Source: Bacteroidales bacterium (GTDB taxonomy: Bacteria; Bacteroidota; Bacteroidia; Bacteroidales; UBA1715). From it: 64,000 nt of DNA. Every line of letters starts with the position of its first letter. The stretch's first letter is position 1. The notes under the pieces were generated by a model. That model was given only the letters and a program-made list of their open reading frames with translations. It searched no databases and was not told where the DNA came from. Below are positions 10,601 to 21,000 of this stretch, in pieces. The DNA lies in assembly GCA_017642535.1 (NCBI GenBank), contig JAGCOW010000007.1, positions 47,370-111,369 on the forward strand. Direction: 5' to 3'. Made by a program: the position numbers and the translations under genes.

Positions 10601-10979
10601 GAACCGCTATACCGACTTGAATCCTCCGACAGACGTGATTGGCTACTATGTAGCAATTCAATTGCACGATACGGTTGATGTTAACAAACCATTGAAGGCA
10701 GAAAGTGGACCTTTCATTATTGCAATCAGCAACATAGCAGAATTGGAAAATTATGCTGACGCAATTGAAGAAGTTCCTGAAAATCAAATAATTGCGTATG
10801 CAAAAGAGAAAAACATTATTGTTAATTCTATGGAACAGGCAAATGTTTTGGTATTTGACATTACAGGTCAATTGGTTGCTCAACAAAATATACGGCAAAC
10901 AACAGCAATTCCTGTGAAAGCTGCAGGCGTGTATATTGTGATTGTGGGAAATAGTGTGTCTAAGGTTGTGATTTATTAA
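7632..10979 (+). CDS. Secreted multidomain GH9 cellulase with SprB-like repeats and Fn3 domains
   Basis: Large extracellular GH9 endoglucanase (1115 residues). The start is the ATG at 7632, where a clean signal peptide begins (MKKITFLLLSALFMADFVVA); the upstream GTG at 7590 would bury it. The GH9 catalytic module covers about 22-510, with DCGD at 101-104 replacing the more usual DAGD and the proton-donor region TEVGIDLNAGL near its end. An Ig-like module follows (about 515-615), then three SprB-type repeats (about 616-843; cysteine-containing, each with a 'SGGxxPY' turn), two fibronectin-III-like modules (about 843-1030) and a T9SS-type C-terminal sorting domain ending in VSKVVIY. SprB repeats are better known from gliding adhesins, so they may act as cell-surface spacers or sugar-binding modules. 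It faces away from the other GH9 gene. Confidence 0.9.
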   Translation: MKKITFLLLSALFMADFVVAQTFSTEDYQKAAWMTLRFYGGQRSSQKSLEGPNWLIMDHDVSSSDQSSLSGKGFSASAYRKGYDFTNDADGSVDLSGGWFDCGDHVKFGQTQFYSAYIVLKGFSEWPTGYDDYYSYDYSGYHAAQDFSWEGKKGIPNGIPDVLDEVKFVCEFFIKCSPNATTFYSQVGDGNNDQKNWLTSVAKAALPNNQGGQNDGSRSVVKNPDDCAMPSFCAATLALFSKVYKKYDSEFAETCLQHAKYAFSYASAKKGKSAAAGGFYPAHKNPYDAYICAAAELFWATGDNSYKSQAISNNSNVKDHNWQFGFDNCDDIAIYNLLKLGDTSQLELLGKFVNTYYKGQVNSQGVYMSSDNWGTLRYNGNVAFIMALYDTYMEENAVDNSIYANIDFIMGNNSANFSYIVGFKPRSGNYTAAQHPYHRNVYLNDNASAGQQNLNIPNRNKQFGALCGSQGYNPNTLKNASSDAQGITEVGIDLNAGLTGALAYIVSKIAPVDTSKFSVEETIEITSTTIPPISASEEEDLPELQLSEFFSTTDNELVYSVESSDPAIVYPVMRGEVLEFVQYGTGTVTITVTATAGTSTASQSFTITINPKQEVKPCELIITPEISDVSCFGGEDGKIELSVSGGVEPYQFKWNTGRTSNGIYSVPAGDYSVLVRDSVGCTTTSSFSIEEPSEISVWEDITNPTCGQDNGAISIAVSGGTAPYTQIWSKANSDAAVVIVPENLTSDVYKVIIIDDNGCRITKNYALQDGGAPTVSLVSVTPSKCNEATGSCEIAISGGVEPYSISWLDSASVWNEKKRPALLPRDYTVTVSDATNCRSAFRVEVPTIPLRPPEIALVTVGEESGKNLVVWQKPETDVIDHYTIWREGDEYGKYDKLGTVPFAETSIFADPDADIMAQSWRYKISATDACGNESPLSKEHKTIHLQKNRGLDGEVNLVWDSYEGVEYASYLIYRQTKTKVELFKKVSASLNRYTDLNPPTDVIGYYVAIQLHDTVDVNKPLKAESGPFIIAISNIAELENYADAIEEVPENQIIAYAKEKNIIVNSMEQANVLVFDITGQLVAQQNIRQTTAIPVKAAGVYIVIVGNSVSKVVIY

Positions 10980-11036
10980 AATAACGGAAGGTGGAAAAAT
11001 ATCATTCTTAATTTTTAATTTTCACTCTTATTTTTT

Positions 11037-11044
11037 TACTTTTG
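11037..11044 (+). promoter_or_regulatory. -7 promoter box for efp
   Basis: TACTTTTG ends 37 bases before the efp ATG. The in-frame TTG at 11055 lies too close to the expected transcription start to be used. Confidence 0.6.
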
Positions 11045-11081
11045 CCCCAAAAGATTGTCAAATAAAAATAGAAAAAAAAGT

Positions 11082-11645
11082 ATGATTAACTCACAGGACA
11101 TTAAGAAAGGTGTGGCTATCCGTATGGATGGGAAAATTTATGTTTGTATAGATTTCTTGCACGTAAAACCAGGTAAAGGAAATACGATTATGCGTACCAC
11201 GTTGAAGGACGTTGTTTCGGGTCGTGTGCTTGAACGTCGTTTCAATATCGGTGAAAAATTGGAAGATGTTCGCGTTGAACACCGTCCATATCAATATTTG
11301 TATCAGGAAGGAACTGACTATGTGTTCATGAATCAGGAAACTTTCGAACAAATCAACGTAATGCACGATTTGATTTCAGGTGTTGATTTTATGAAGGAAG
11401 GTGACGTTGTGGATGCTGTTTTTGATGCTTCTACAGAAACGTTGTTGTTCGCTGAAATGCCTCAGATGGTTGTTTTGGAAGTTACTTACACCGAGCCAGG
11501 CGTAAAGGGCGATACTGCTACAAATGCAATGAAACCTGCAACAGTAGAGACTGGTGCGGAAGTTCGCGTACCTTTGTTTATCAATGTTGGTGAGAAAATT
11601 AAGATTGATACGACTGACGGCTCTTACAAAGAACGTGTAAAATAA
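11082..11645 (+). CDS. efp: Translation elongation factor P
   Basis: EF-P relieves ribosomes stalled on consecutive prolines by binding between the P and E sites. The 187-residue protein has the family's three beta-barrel domains. The tip loop reads VKPGKGN, with the lysine that is post-translationally modified in many bacteria at position 32. The start at 11082 (MINSQDIKKG) matches the family; an upstream TTG is excluded by the promoter box at 11037-11044. The SpoIIE-type phosphatase gene starts 17 bases after the stop, so the two may be co-transcribed. No modifying enzyme gene (EpmA/EarP type) is nearby. Confidence 0.95.
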   Translation: MINSQDIKKGVAIRMDGKIYVCIDFLHVKPGKGNTIMRTTLKDVVSGRVLERRFNIGEKLEDVRVEHRPYQYLYQEGTDYVFMNQETFEQINVMHDLISGVDFMKEGDVVDAVFDASTETLLFAEMPQMVVLEVTYTEPGVKGDTATNAMKPATVETGAEVRVPLFINVGEKIKIDTTDGSYKERVK

Positions 11646-11661
11646 CAAAACTATGTGAGCC

Positions 11662-12900
11662 ATGACGCAAGAAAGTCAAACGATTCAACAGCGTTTGGAT
11701 TTCGCTAATTTTAAGTTGAAATCATTGCTGGGAATTACTTTGGCTATCAATGCGAACAAACCGGCTCGCGAGTTGTTGGACAAATATCAGCAGATACTCT
11801 GTACGGGGTTGAATATAAAAACTTTAGCGGTTTTTATCGTTTCAATCGGCTGGAAAAAAGTAATATCAGTTGGTATTGAAGATAATTTTGGAGACAACGC
11901 TGATGAGGTTTCGTCAACGTTGTCTCCTTTTTCGGAGATAACGGACTTATCAAAAAGGGAGGAACCTTTTTTTAGAAATTTTGACGTTCTTATTCCTGTT
12001 TTTCATAAGGATATACAGTTAGCGTATGTTTTGCTTGGTGAAAATAGGGACGTCGCACAACGGTTTGAGAGACTTTTCGATCATCTTGATATTATTCAAA
12101 CTTTGACCAACATTGTCGCCGTTGCTTTGGAAAACAAGCGGTTGTATAAAAAATCCTTGGAACAGGAATCTTTGAAAGCAGAACTTGAAGTTGCGTCAAA
12201 ACTGCAAGCAATGCTGATTCCCAATGCAAATTCTATAAAGAAAAACGATTTCATTTCGGTTTCTACCTATTATCATCCTCATTCGATGGTGGGTGGCGAT
12301 TATTATGATTTTATCCAACTGAATGATTCCGATTTCGGATTTTGTATTGCCGATGTTTCGGGGAAAGGCATTTCGGCTGCCATGCTGATGGCGAATTTTC
12401 AAGCGAATCTGCGGATTTTGTTCAAGAAAAATATCCCGTTGATTTCATTGGTGAGAGATTTGAATCAAAATGTGAACAATAATTCGCAAGGCGACAGGTT
12501 TGTCACGTTTTTCGTGGGGAAATATAGCGCCAAACGGAAAAGTCTGCATTACATAAATGCGGGACATAACCCTCCGTTGCTGTTGCGAAAGGACACTTCG
12601 GATTTGGTGTATCTTACTGCCGGATGTGTCGGTTTGGGTATGTTGGAAGAAATTCCCAAAATCACGGCAGGAACGATTGGTATTTCTTCGGGCGACAAAC
12701 TGCTGTGTTATACCGACGGACTGATTGAAGCCGAAAATGATAAAGGCGAAATGTATGGTACCATCCCGTTGGAAGGTGCGATTACGATAGATGGAAACGC
12801 CGAAGACGTGATTCATTATCTGAAATCCGATTTGGATACGTTTGTTGGTGACAAAGCGTTGACCGACGATATTTCAATCTTAGGAATAGATTTTTTGTAA
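11662..12900 (+). CDS. GAF-like plus PP2C/SpoIIE serine phosphatase (RsbU-type)
   Basis: Likely signalling phosphatase of the PP2C family (SpoIIE/RsbU branch) that would dephosphorylate an anti-sigma-antagonist-like protein. The N-terminal ~150 residues resemble a GAF sensor domain. A short helical/coiled linker (LEQESLKAELEVASKLQAM) leads into the phosphatase domain (about 180-412), with metal-binding motifs VGGDYYDF, CIADVSGKGISAAM, NAGHNPPLLL and CYTDGLIEA. No transmembrane segment is seen, so it should be cytoplasmic. It lies between efp and the sulfatase; the stop is 4 bases before the sulfatase ATG, which implies co-transcription. No partner kinase or STAS gene is in the window. Confidence 0.85.
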   Translation: MTQESQTIQQRLDFANFKLKSLLGITLAINANKPARELLDKYQQILCTGLNIKTLAVFIVSIGWKKVISVGIEDNFGDNADEVSSTLSPFSEITDLSKREEPFFRNFDVLIPVFHKDIQLAYVLLGENRDVAQRFERLFDHLDIIQTLTNIVAVALENKRLYKKSLEQESLKAELEVASKLQAMLIPNANSIKKNDFISVSTYYHPHSMVGGDYYDFIQLNDSDFGFCIADVSGKGISAAMLMANFQANLRILFKKNIPLISLVRDLNQNVNNNSQGDRFVTFFVGKYSAKRKSLHYINAGHNPPLLLRKDTSDLVYLTAGCVGLGMLEEIPKITAGTIGISSGDKLLCYTDGLIEAENDKGEMYGTIPLEGAITIDGNAEDVIHYLKSDLDTFVGDKALTDDISILGIDFL

Positions 12901-12904
12901 TGAA

Positions 12905-14737
12905 ATGAAGCAACGGTTACTATTTCTTTTACGCTATGTGTTGTTTTGGCTGATTTTCTTCGAGTTCAGCCGTTTATTCTTTTTGTTGTATAATGTGTCT
13001 TTTACAACAAATACACCGTTTGTCGATATATTACAATCTTTTACCTCTGGCTTTCGACACGATTTGTCGTTGTTGGGGTATGTGTCGGCGATAGTTACCA
13101 TCGTTAGTGTCATATCTTTGTTCGCCACTAATTTCAAACGAATACAACGAGTTTTTGATTGCATAACCATCGTGCTTCTCATTCCATTCTCTATTCTTTT
13201 GGTTTCCGATGCAGAACTGTATCGGAATTGGGGATATAGAACTGATTGCTCTGTGTTGCAGTATCTGGCAACTCCAAAAGAGGCAATGGCGTCGCTTCCA
13301 TTGTGGCATACGGGCGTTCTCGTGCTGCTTTCGGTGGCGTTCTTCGTGATATTTTATCTGTTTTATAAAAAATGGGTTTCAAAATGTGTGCTGTCGTTCA
13401 CGCCGACGAGTAAGTGGTTCGTGTTTTTGTATGTAGGCATATTGGGACTTATGGTTATTCCTATTCGTGGAGGAGTTGGTGTTGCTACGCTGAGGACCGG
13501 CTCGGTATATTTTTCGTCACAAACCTTTGCCAATCATGCTGCGATAAACGATTATTGGCATTTTTTGTATTCGTTCGCATATCAAAACAGGGAGCGACCA
13601 GAGGTTTTTATGGAACAAGAGAAGTGCGATTCAATTTGTTCTCATTTGCTAAAAGAGACTGACTCTCAACCAATTCCTTTGTTGAATACACAAAGACCCA
13701 ATGTTCTTGTGTTCATTTTGGAAAGTTTCACTGCCGACCATATTGGTGTGCTGGGTGGAATTAAAGGTGTTACGCCTTGTTTGGATTCAATTGCGAAATC
13801 GGGCGTCTTGTTCCGTAATTGCTATGGGAATGGGACGAAGAGCGAAATGGGAATTGTGTCCGTTTTGAGTGGTTATCCTGCATTGCCAAAAACGGCGATA
13901 ATTAAATATAACGAAAAAGCAGAAAAAATGCCGTATTTGAGTAAGTTGTTTGACTCGTTGGGCTACGAATTGTCGTTGTATCACGGAGGCGACATTCATT
14001 TTGCGAATATGAATTCCTATTTTCGTTTTGGCGGATTTGAAAAATGTGTGACGATAGATGATTTTGATTCCAAAGATGGCACGGCGAAATGGGGCGCATT
14101 CGACCACGTAGTGATGCAACGAATGTACGAAGATTTACACTCGGTAACTAAGCCGTTTTTTACCGTTTGTTACACGTTGAGCAGCCATGAGCCCTTCGAT
14201 GTGCCTATGAAAAGCGAGTTCTTAAAAAACGACGAATATTCAAAGTTCTTGAACTCAATTCATTATGCCGACAGTTGTCTTGGAGATTTTATGAATAAGG
14301 CACGAAACGAATCGTGGTGGGATAATACGTTGATAGTGTTTGTTTCGGACCACGGGGCACGGATTTCAAAAAATGCACAGATTGTTTCGTCGCAGGAAAA
14401 ATTCCATATTCCTATGATTTGGTCTGGTGGGGCGATACGAAAGGACACTGTTATTGACAACTTATTGTGTCAATGTGATTTCCCTAAAATGCTTTGCAAT
14501 CAATTGAAACTCAATTCGAAACAATTTGTATTCAGTAAGGATGTCTTAAAATCCGATAATGCGTTTGCATTTTATGCATTTAATAATGGATTCGGTTATC
14601 TTTATGATAATCAGTCGTTTTCGTGGGATAATACTAACTCGCAAATCATAACGCAAACCGACAATCTGCAAGATACTACGGTTATGCAGGGCAAAGCGCT
14701 TTTGCAGAAAGTGACGACTGATTTTTGTGAAAAATAA
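12905..14737 (+). CDS. LTA-synthase-family membrane sulfatase / phosphoglycerol transferase
   Basis: Membrane enzyme of the alkaline phosphatase superfamily. The N-terminal third has about five transmembrane helices. The extracytoplasmic sulfatase-fold domain (from about 260) has the metal/nucleophile motifs ESFTADHIG, NGTKSEMG (Thr nucleophile), the SSHEPF signature and VSDHGAR. In Gram-positives this family makes lipoteichoic acid; in Gram-negative Bacteroidota members are thought to transfer phosphoglycerol or phosphoethanolamine to surface glycans or lipids, so the exact substrate is open. Translation starts 4 bases after the phosphatase stop, so the two are probably coupled. Confidence 0.85.
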   Translation: MKQRLLFLLRYVLFWLIFFEFSRLFFLLYNVSFTTNTPFVDILQSFTSGFRHDLSLLGYVSAIVTIVSVISLFATNFKRIQRVFDCITIVLLIPFSILLVSDAELYRNWGYRTDCSVLQYLATPKEAMASLPLWHTGVLVLLSVAFFVIFYLFYKKWVSKCVLSFTPTSKWFVFLYVGILGLMVIPIRGGVGVATLRTGSVYFSSQTFANHAAINDYWHFLYSFAYQNRERPEVFMEQEKCDSICSHLLKETDSQPIPLLNTQRPNVLVFILESFTADHIGVLGGIKGVTPCLDSIAKSGVLFRNCYGNGTKSEMGIVSVLSGYPALPKTAIIKYNEKAEKMPYLSKLFDSLGYELSLYHGGDIHFANMNSYFRFGGFEKCVTIDDFDSKDGTAKWGAFDHVVMQRMYEDLHSVTKPFFTVCYTLSSHEPFDVPMKSEFLKNDEYSKFLNSIHYADSCLGDFMNKARNESWWDNTLIVFVSDHGARISKNAQIVSSQEKFHIPMIWSGGAIRKDTVIDNLLCQCDFPKMLCNQLKLNSKQFVFSKDVLKSDNAFAFYAFNNGFGYLYDNQSFSWDNTNSQIITQTDNLQDTTVMQGKALLQKVTTDFCEK

Positions 14738-14774
14738 GTTGGAGAATTTAGGTCGTTGGAAAATTGATTTTTTG

Positions 14775-14782
14775 TATATTTG
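14775..14782 (+). promoter_or_regulatory. -7 promoter box for guaB
   Basis: TATATTTG 24 bases before the guaB ATG, with an imperfect -33 element (TTGG) around 14756. Confidence 0.65.
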
Positions 14783-14794
14783 CACAATTTATAA

Positions 14795-16273
<1,479 letters not shown>

Positions 16274-16300
16274 TTGACACATTTTGTCAGTAATTTTTGG

Positions 16301-16340
16301 AACACGTGTAGAATAGCTTTTCTACACGTGTTTTCTTTGT
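16301..16340 (+). terminator. Intrinsic terminator of guaB
   Basis: A perfect 13-bp inverted repeat (AACACGTGTAGAA at 16301-16313, complement at 16320-16332) with a 6-base loop, followed by a T-rich stretch. Confidence 0.9.
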
Positions 16341-16381
16341 TTGACGAAAAATAAGGAAACGATAAAGAATTATTCGTCGTC

Positions 16382-16409
16382 AACGTTTTATAGATTCCTA
16401 TAAAACGTT
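16382..16409. promoter_or_regulatory. Perfect 12-bp palindrome overlapping the pdxA-like promoter (candidate operator)
   Basis: AACGTTTTATAG (16382-16393) and its exact reverse complement (16398-16409) flank a 4-base spacer. The right arm ends on the first base of the TATCTTTG -7 box, so the palindrome fills the -33 to -8 region. It lies upstream of the transcription start, so it should act as DNA, most simply as a repressor site. Confidence 0.6.
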
Positions 16410-16416
16410 ATCTTTG
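16409..16416 (+). promoter_or_regulatory. -7 promoter box for the pdxA-like gene
   Basis: TATCTTTG 18 bases before the ATG at 16435. The in-frame TTG at 16426 is too near the expected transcription start. Confidence 0.65.
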
Positions 16417-16434
16417 TAATCAAATTTGAAAGAT

Positions 16435-17442
16435 ATGAAACACATTAAGATAGGGATAACACAAGGCGATATAAACGGAGTCGGCTATGAAGTCATTATG
16501 AAAGTGCTGGCGGAACAAAAAGTGTATGAGGGAAAGACGGTTATTGTATATGGTTCTCCCAAAGTTGCCGCATATCACAGAAAATCGCTTGATTTACAGA
16601 ATTTCAACTTCAATTTGATTACAACGGCTGACGAGGCGGCTCCCAAACGTCCGAACATCATAAACTGTGTGGAAGAAGAAGTACGTGTAGATGTTGGTAC
16701 GGCAACAGCCGATGCGGGCAAGGCGGCGATTAAGGCATTGTCACGCGCTATCGAGGATTTGAAGGCCGACAAAATTGATGTGCTGATTCCAATGCCAGTC
16801 AATAAAGAAAGTATGCGTGCCGCAGGTGTTGATTTCTCAAATCATACGGAATATCTGGCAAAAGCATTTGGCACAAATCAACATTCGGAATTGTTTGTCA
16901 ATGGCCTAATGAAATTGTGCTACGTTTCAAAGGCGACAAGCATGTCGCAAGTGGCAAAAACAATCACGAAAGATGCTGTTCTTGAAAAAATCGTTGCGTT
17001 GAACGATTCGTTGCAAGTGGATTTTGGCGTACAAAAACCGAAAATTGCGGTGTTGGCTCTCAATTCCGCGTTTGGCGACGAAGAAAAAGGTGCAATCGCA
17101 AGTGCCATCAGCGATGCGAAAAGTAGCGGTTTTGTAGTTGTAGGACCTTATTTGGCAGAAGATTTCTTTGCCGACGCTGTGTACAAGAAATTCGACGGAG
17201 TTGTGGGTATGTACCGCGACCAAGTTGCTGTTCCTTTCAAGGCTGTGTCGTACGACAATTCGGTGGAATTTTCGTTAGGTCTGCCCAAAATCTGCATCGC
17301 TCCTACAATGGGCGTGGGCTATGCCCAAGTAGAAAAAAATTGCGCCGAGGAATCTCCGTTGGTTCAGGCTCTTTTTACTGCTGTCGATTTGACTGAAAAA
17401 CGCGATGAATATGCTCAATTAACCAAAAACAAACTTAAATAA
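16435..17442 (+). CDS. PdxA-family protein lacking two metal-ligand motifs
   Basis: Homologue of 4-hydroxythreonine-4-phosphate dehydrogenase (pyridoxal phosphate synthesis), 335 residues. The N-terminus (IGITQGDINGVGYEVI) is typical of Bacteroidota PdxA, and the first metal histidine is kept (NHTEY, His137). The second metal-binding region, normally NPHAGE/D, reads ALNSAFGDEE (around 208-217). The third, normally MYHDQG, reads MYRDQV with Arg261 in place of the ligand. The SP-x-HGTAYDIAG substrate loop reads IAPTMGVGYA (288-297). A standard zinc-dependent PdxA reaction is therefore doubtful. ruvA starts 7 bases after the stop, so it is probably co-transcribed. The gene has its own promoter and a striking palindrome. 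It may be a neofunctionalised or inactive paralogue. Confidence 0.75.
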   Translation: MKHIKIGITQGDINGVGYEVIMKVLAEQKVYEGKTVIVYGSPKVAAYHRKSLDLQNFNFNLITTADEAAPKRPNIINCVEEEVRVDVGTATADAGKAAIKALSRAIEDLKADKIDVLIPMPVNKESMRAAGVDFSNHTEYLAKAFGTNQHSELFVNGLMKLCYVSKATSMSQVAKTITKDAVLEKIVALNDSLQVDFGVQKPKIAVLALNSAFGDEEKGAIASAISDAKSSGFVVVGPYLAEDFFADAVYKKFDGVVGMYRDQVAVPFKAVSYDNSVEFSLGLPKICIAPTMGVGYAQVEKNCAEESPLVQALFTAVDLTEKRDEYAQLTKNKLK

Positions 17443-17448
17443 AACGGT

Positions 17449-18030
17449 ATGTTAGAATCAATTTCTGGATTAGTACAAAAATTGACACCGACGTATGCTG
17501 TCGTAACAACCTCTGGATTAGGATTTTATATCAATATCACCGTCAATACGTGCGAAAAATTGCGCGAAAATACGGATTGCTCGTTGTTGTTGCACGAAAT
17601 CATTCGTGAGGACGCGCACGACTTGTATGGTTTCTTCGATGAGAATGAGAGAACAATGTTTCGCTTGCTCATATCCGTTTCGGGCATAGGGGCTAATACG
17701 GCTCGTGTGATTCTTTCAAAAATGACTCCTTCGGAATTGGCTACGGCAATTTTGTCGGGTGATTCTGCTACTATACAGAGTATCAAGGGAATAGGTGGTA
17801 AAACTGCACAACGTGTCGTGTTGGAATTGAAGGACAAAGTAAATTTTGTTGAAGAAGATGCAAAAATAGTTGTAGGTCAAGGCAATACTTTGAAGATTGA
17901 ATCGTTATCAGCATTGGTAATGCTTGGGTATCAAAAAAGTTCGGCAGAAAAGGTTGTCGATGCCATTATGCAGGAGGCAGTCCAACATTCGGTTGAGGAC
18001 ATTGTGAAACTTGCACTAAAACGGCTTTGA
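17449..18030 (+). CDS. ruvA: Holliday junction branch migration protein RuvA
   Basis: DNA-binding tetramer that loads RuvB on Holliday junctions. The 193-residue protein shows the N-terminal OB fold (MLESISGLVQ, LHEIIREDAHDLYGF), the helix-hairpin-helix region (ISVSGIGANTARVIL and IKGIGGKTAQRVVLEL) and a C-terminal RuvB-interacting three-helix domain (ALVMLGYQKSSAEKVV). It follows the pdxA-like gene by 7 bases; sprA starts 20 bases downstream. A ruvA-sprA order is common in Bacteroidota. Confidence 0.96.
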   Translation: MLESISGLVQKLTPTYAVVTTSGLGFYINITVNTCEKLRENTDCSLLLHEIIREDAHDLYGFFDENERTMFRLLISVSGIGANTARVILSKMTPSELATAILSGDSATIQSIKGIGGKTAQRVVLELKDKVNFVEEDAKIVVGQGNTLKIESLSALVMLGYQKSSAEKVVDAIMQEAVQHSVEDIVKLALKRL

Positions 18031-18049
18031 TGACTAATCTGCGTAGTAT

Positions 18050-21000
18050 GTGGTAAGGTTGAAGTTCGTTAAACGAATATATATAATTGTTGTTATTGCT
18101 GTATGTAGCGTTATGTTGACATCGGCAATGGGGATTATGCCGTATTCGTCGCACAATGAATTCACTCAGCCACAGGATACCATCAAACTCCAATCGCCCC
18201 TTCCGAAGGAAACGGGCAATGCGTTCGACGATGCCAACAACAATTCCAAAGGTATTCGTTTGGAAGATTCCCCGAATTCTGGCTATCAGATAGAATATAA
18301 TCCCGAAACCGATGATTATGAGGCAACTAAGATGGTGGGCGACAATGCCGTCACACCTTCGTTCTCGTTACCATCGTCGGAATATTTCAAATTGTCGGGA
18401 AAACAGCGGTCCCAACAATATTGGCGTACTCGTGCGAGCGAAACGCGACGAGGCGGCGCGTCGTCGTACGAACCGTCGCTTGATTTGCTTGGTGGCGATA
18501 ACATTTTGGGTGACCTAGTCGATATTAAGCCTCAGGGTGCCGCAGAATTGAACTTCGGTTTGAAATTCACCAACAATCACAACCCTCGTTTGTCGAAAAA
18601 ACAACAGCGTCAGTTGCAGTTCGACTTCGACAACAAGATTCAAATGAGTGTGACGGGTTCCATAGGTGACCATGTGTCAATGACTATCAAATACGATACT
18701 GAGTCACAGTTCGAGTTCGAGCAGGAAGTTAAGTTGCAATATGAGGGCGACGAGGATGAAATCATCAAAAACATTGAGGTGGGAAATGTGTCGTTTCCTC
18801 TCTCAAGTTCATTGATTTCGGGAAGTTCAAGTTTGTTTGGTGTGAAAACCGACTTGCAATTTGGAAAATTGTATTTGAGCGGCGTGTTCTCCCGTCAGCA
18901 GGGCGAAACATCATCAATAGCGGTGCAAGGCGGTGCCCAAACCGAGGATTTTGAGATTCAATGTGACGAATATGATAACAATAAGCACTTCTTCTTGTCG
19001 CAGTTCTTTAGAGAACACTACGAAGAGGCATTGAAAAACTTGCCCGAAATCAATAGTGGTATTGAAATTCGCAAGGTTGAGGTTTGGGTTACGCAAAATT
19101 CAAGTGGTAAGGAAGACGCGCGTAATATTTTGGCTTTGAATGATTTAGGTGACGAATCGAAAAGTGGAATCGGCGGAGCAAAGGAATATGAATTACCCGA
19201 AAATGGAAAACTGTATAAGAAAGTAAAGAATTTATCGGGAATACGTAGCATCAACACGGTTTCCACGGCATTGAACGGCATGATGGACCAAGGACCCGAT
19301 TATGAAAAAATAGAGCAAGCCGTGTTGCTGAAACCTACGGAATACGATGTAAACAAAAAACTTGGATATATTTCGTTGCGTTCAGCAGTAAGTTCGTCGA
19401 AGGTGCTTGCCGTGGCTTACGAATACGAGTACAAAGGCAAGGTGTACCAAGTTGGTGAATTTTCAAGCGACGGGATCGAGCACCCCGATGTGTTGATTGT
19501 GAAACTCTTGAAAGGCACGCAGTCAAATCCCGAGTATCACAACTGGGACTTGATGATGAAAAACGTGTATGCGATAGGAAGTTATCAAATCAGTAAGGAA
19601 GATTTTGTGCTCGATGTGTTGTATCAAGACGACAGGACGGGAACGCCAATACCGTATCTTTCGGAAGGTGAGGTAAAAGGAAAGAGTTTGATTTCCGTTT
19701 TGAATATGGATAACCTTTCCAGTGATTTACAACCATATTCCGACGGATTGTTCGACTTTGTGGAAGGTGTTACCATCAAGTCGGCTCGCGGATTGATATT
19801 TTTCCCTGTGCTTGAACCGTTCGGTAGTTCGTTGGAGAAGAAAATAGGGGATTCGGAATTGGCAAAAAAATATGTGTATCAGGAGTTGTACGATTCAACG
19901 CAGAGTGCCGCACGACAAGTTGCCGAAAAGAATAAGTTCATTTTGAAGGGCTCTTATAAGTCGAGCGTTTCATCGGAAATCTCGCTGAATACCACGCAAG
20001 TCAAGTCGGTGAAGGTTATGTGTGGTGGTCTTACGTTGGTCGAGGGTGCCGATTATACGGTGGATTATTCTTCGGGAACGGTTTCCATCATCAATCAGGG
20101 AATCTTGGAATCGGGGTCCACTATCAACATTTCGTACGAAAACGACCCGTTGTTCAGCACGACGACCAAGACGTATATGGGAACGCGTGCCGAGTATCGG
20201 TACAACGACAATATCAGTTTTGGCGGTACGTTGATTCACTTGTCGGAAGTTCCGTCGGTTGCTAAGGTCGGCTTTGAGGAATATCCTCTCTGCAATACGA
20301 TTTGGGGTGTCGATGCAAAATATTCCACGGAATCAATGTTTTTGACGAAACTCGTCGATAAAATTCCTTTGATAAATACGAAGGAAATGTCGTATGTGGA
20401 GGCATCGGCGGAATTTGCCCAATTACTGCCTGGTCAGTCAAAATACATATCCAACGCCGTTTCGATTGATGATTTTGAAAGTTCTGAAGGACGAATTTAT
20501 ATGAAGGAACCTACGTCGTGGCGTTTGGCAAGTACGCCGCAAGGACAAAAGTCAATGTTCCCCGAAGCGTCGCTCATAAACGATTTGGCGTTTAACTACA
20601 ACAAGGCGTTGATTTCATGGTATAATATCAACACGTCATTTTACGAACGTAGTTCGCCCGTGAGCAAGTCAATACAGGCTGAGCAGTTCTCTCGAACGGT
20701 GTATCAGTCAAATTTGTTCCCTAACAGGGATTTGTCAACCTATGAAGACGTTCCGATGACGTTGCTGAATATTGCCTACTATCCTTACGAACGTGGGCAA
20801 AATAACTATGAAACCAAGGGACGCGCGGGCATTTCGGCTGGTTTGAACGAAAATGGTTTCTTGAATAATCCGAAATCTCGTTGGGGTGGTATTATGCAGT
20901 CGCTCACTACGACGGATTTTGAGGCAACCAATGTGGAATACATCGAATTTTGGATGATGGATCCGTTTGTTACTGATGAGGAAAATAAGCACAAAGGTGG

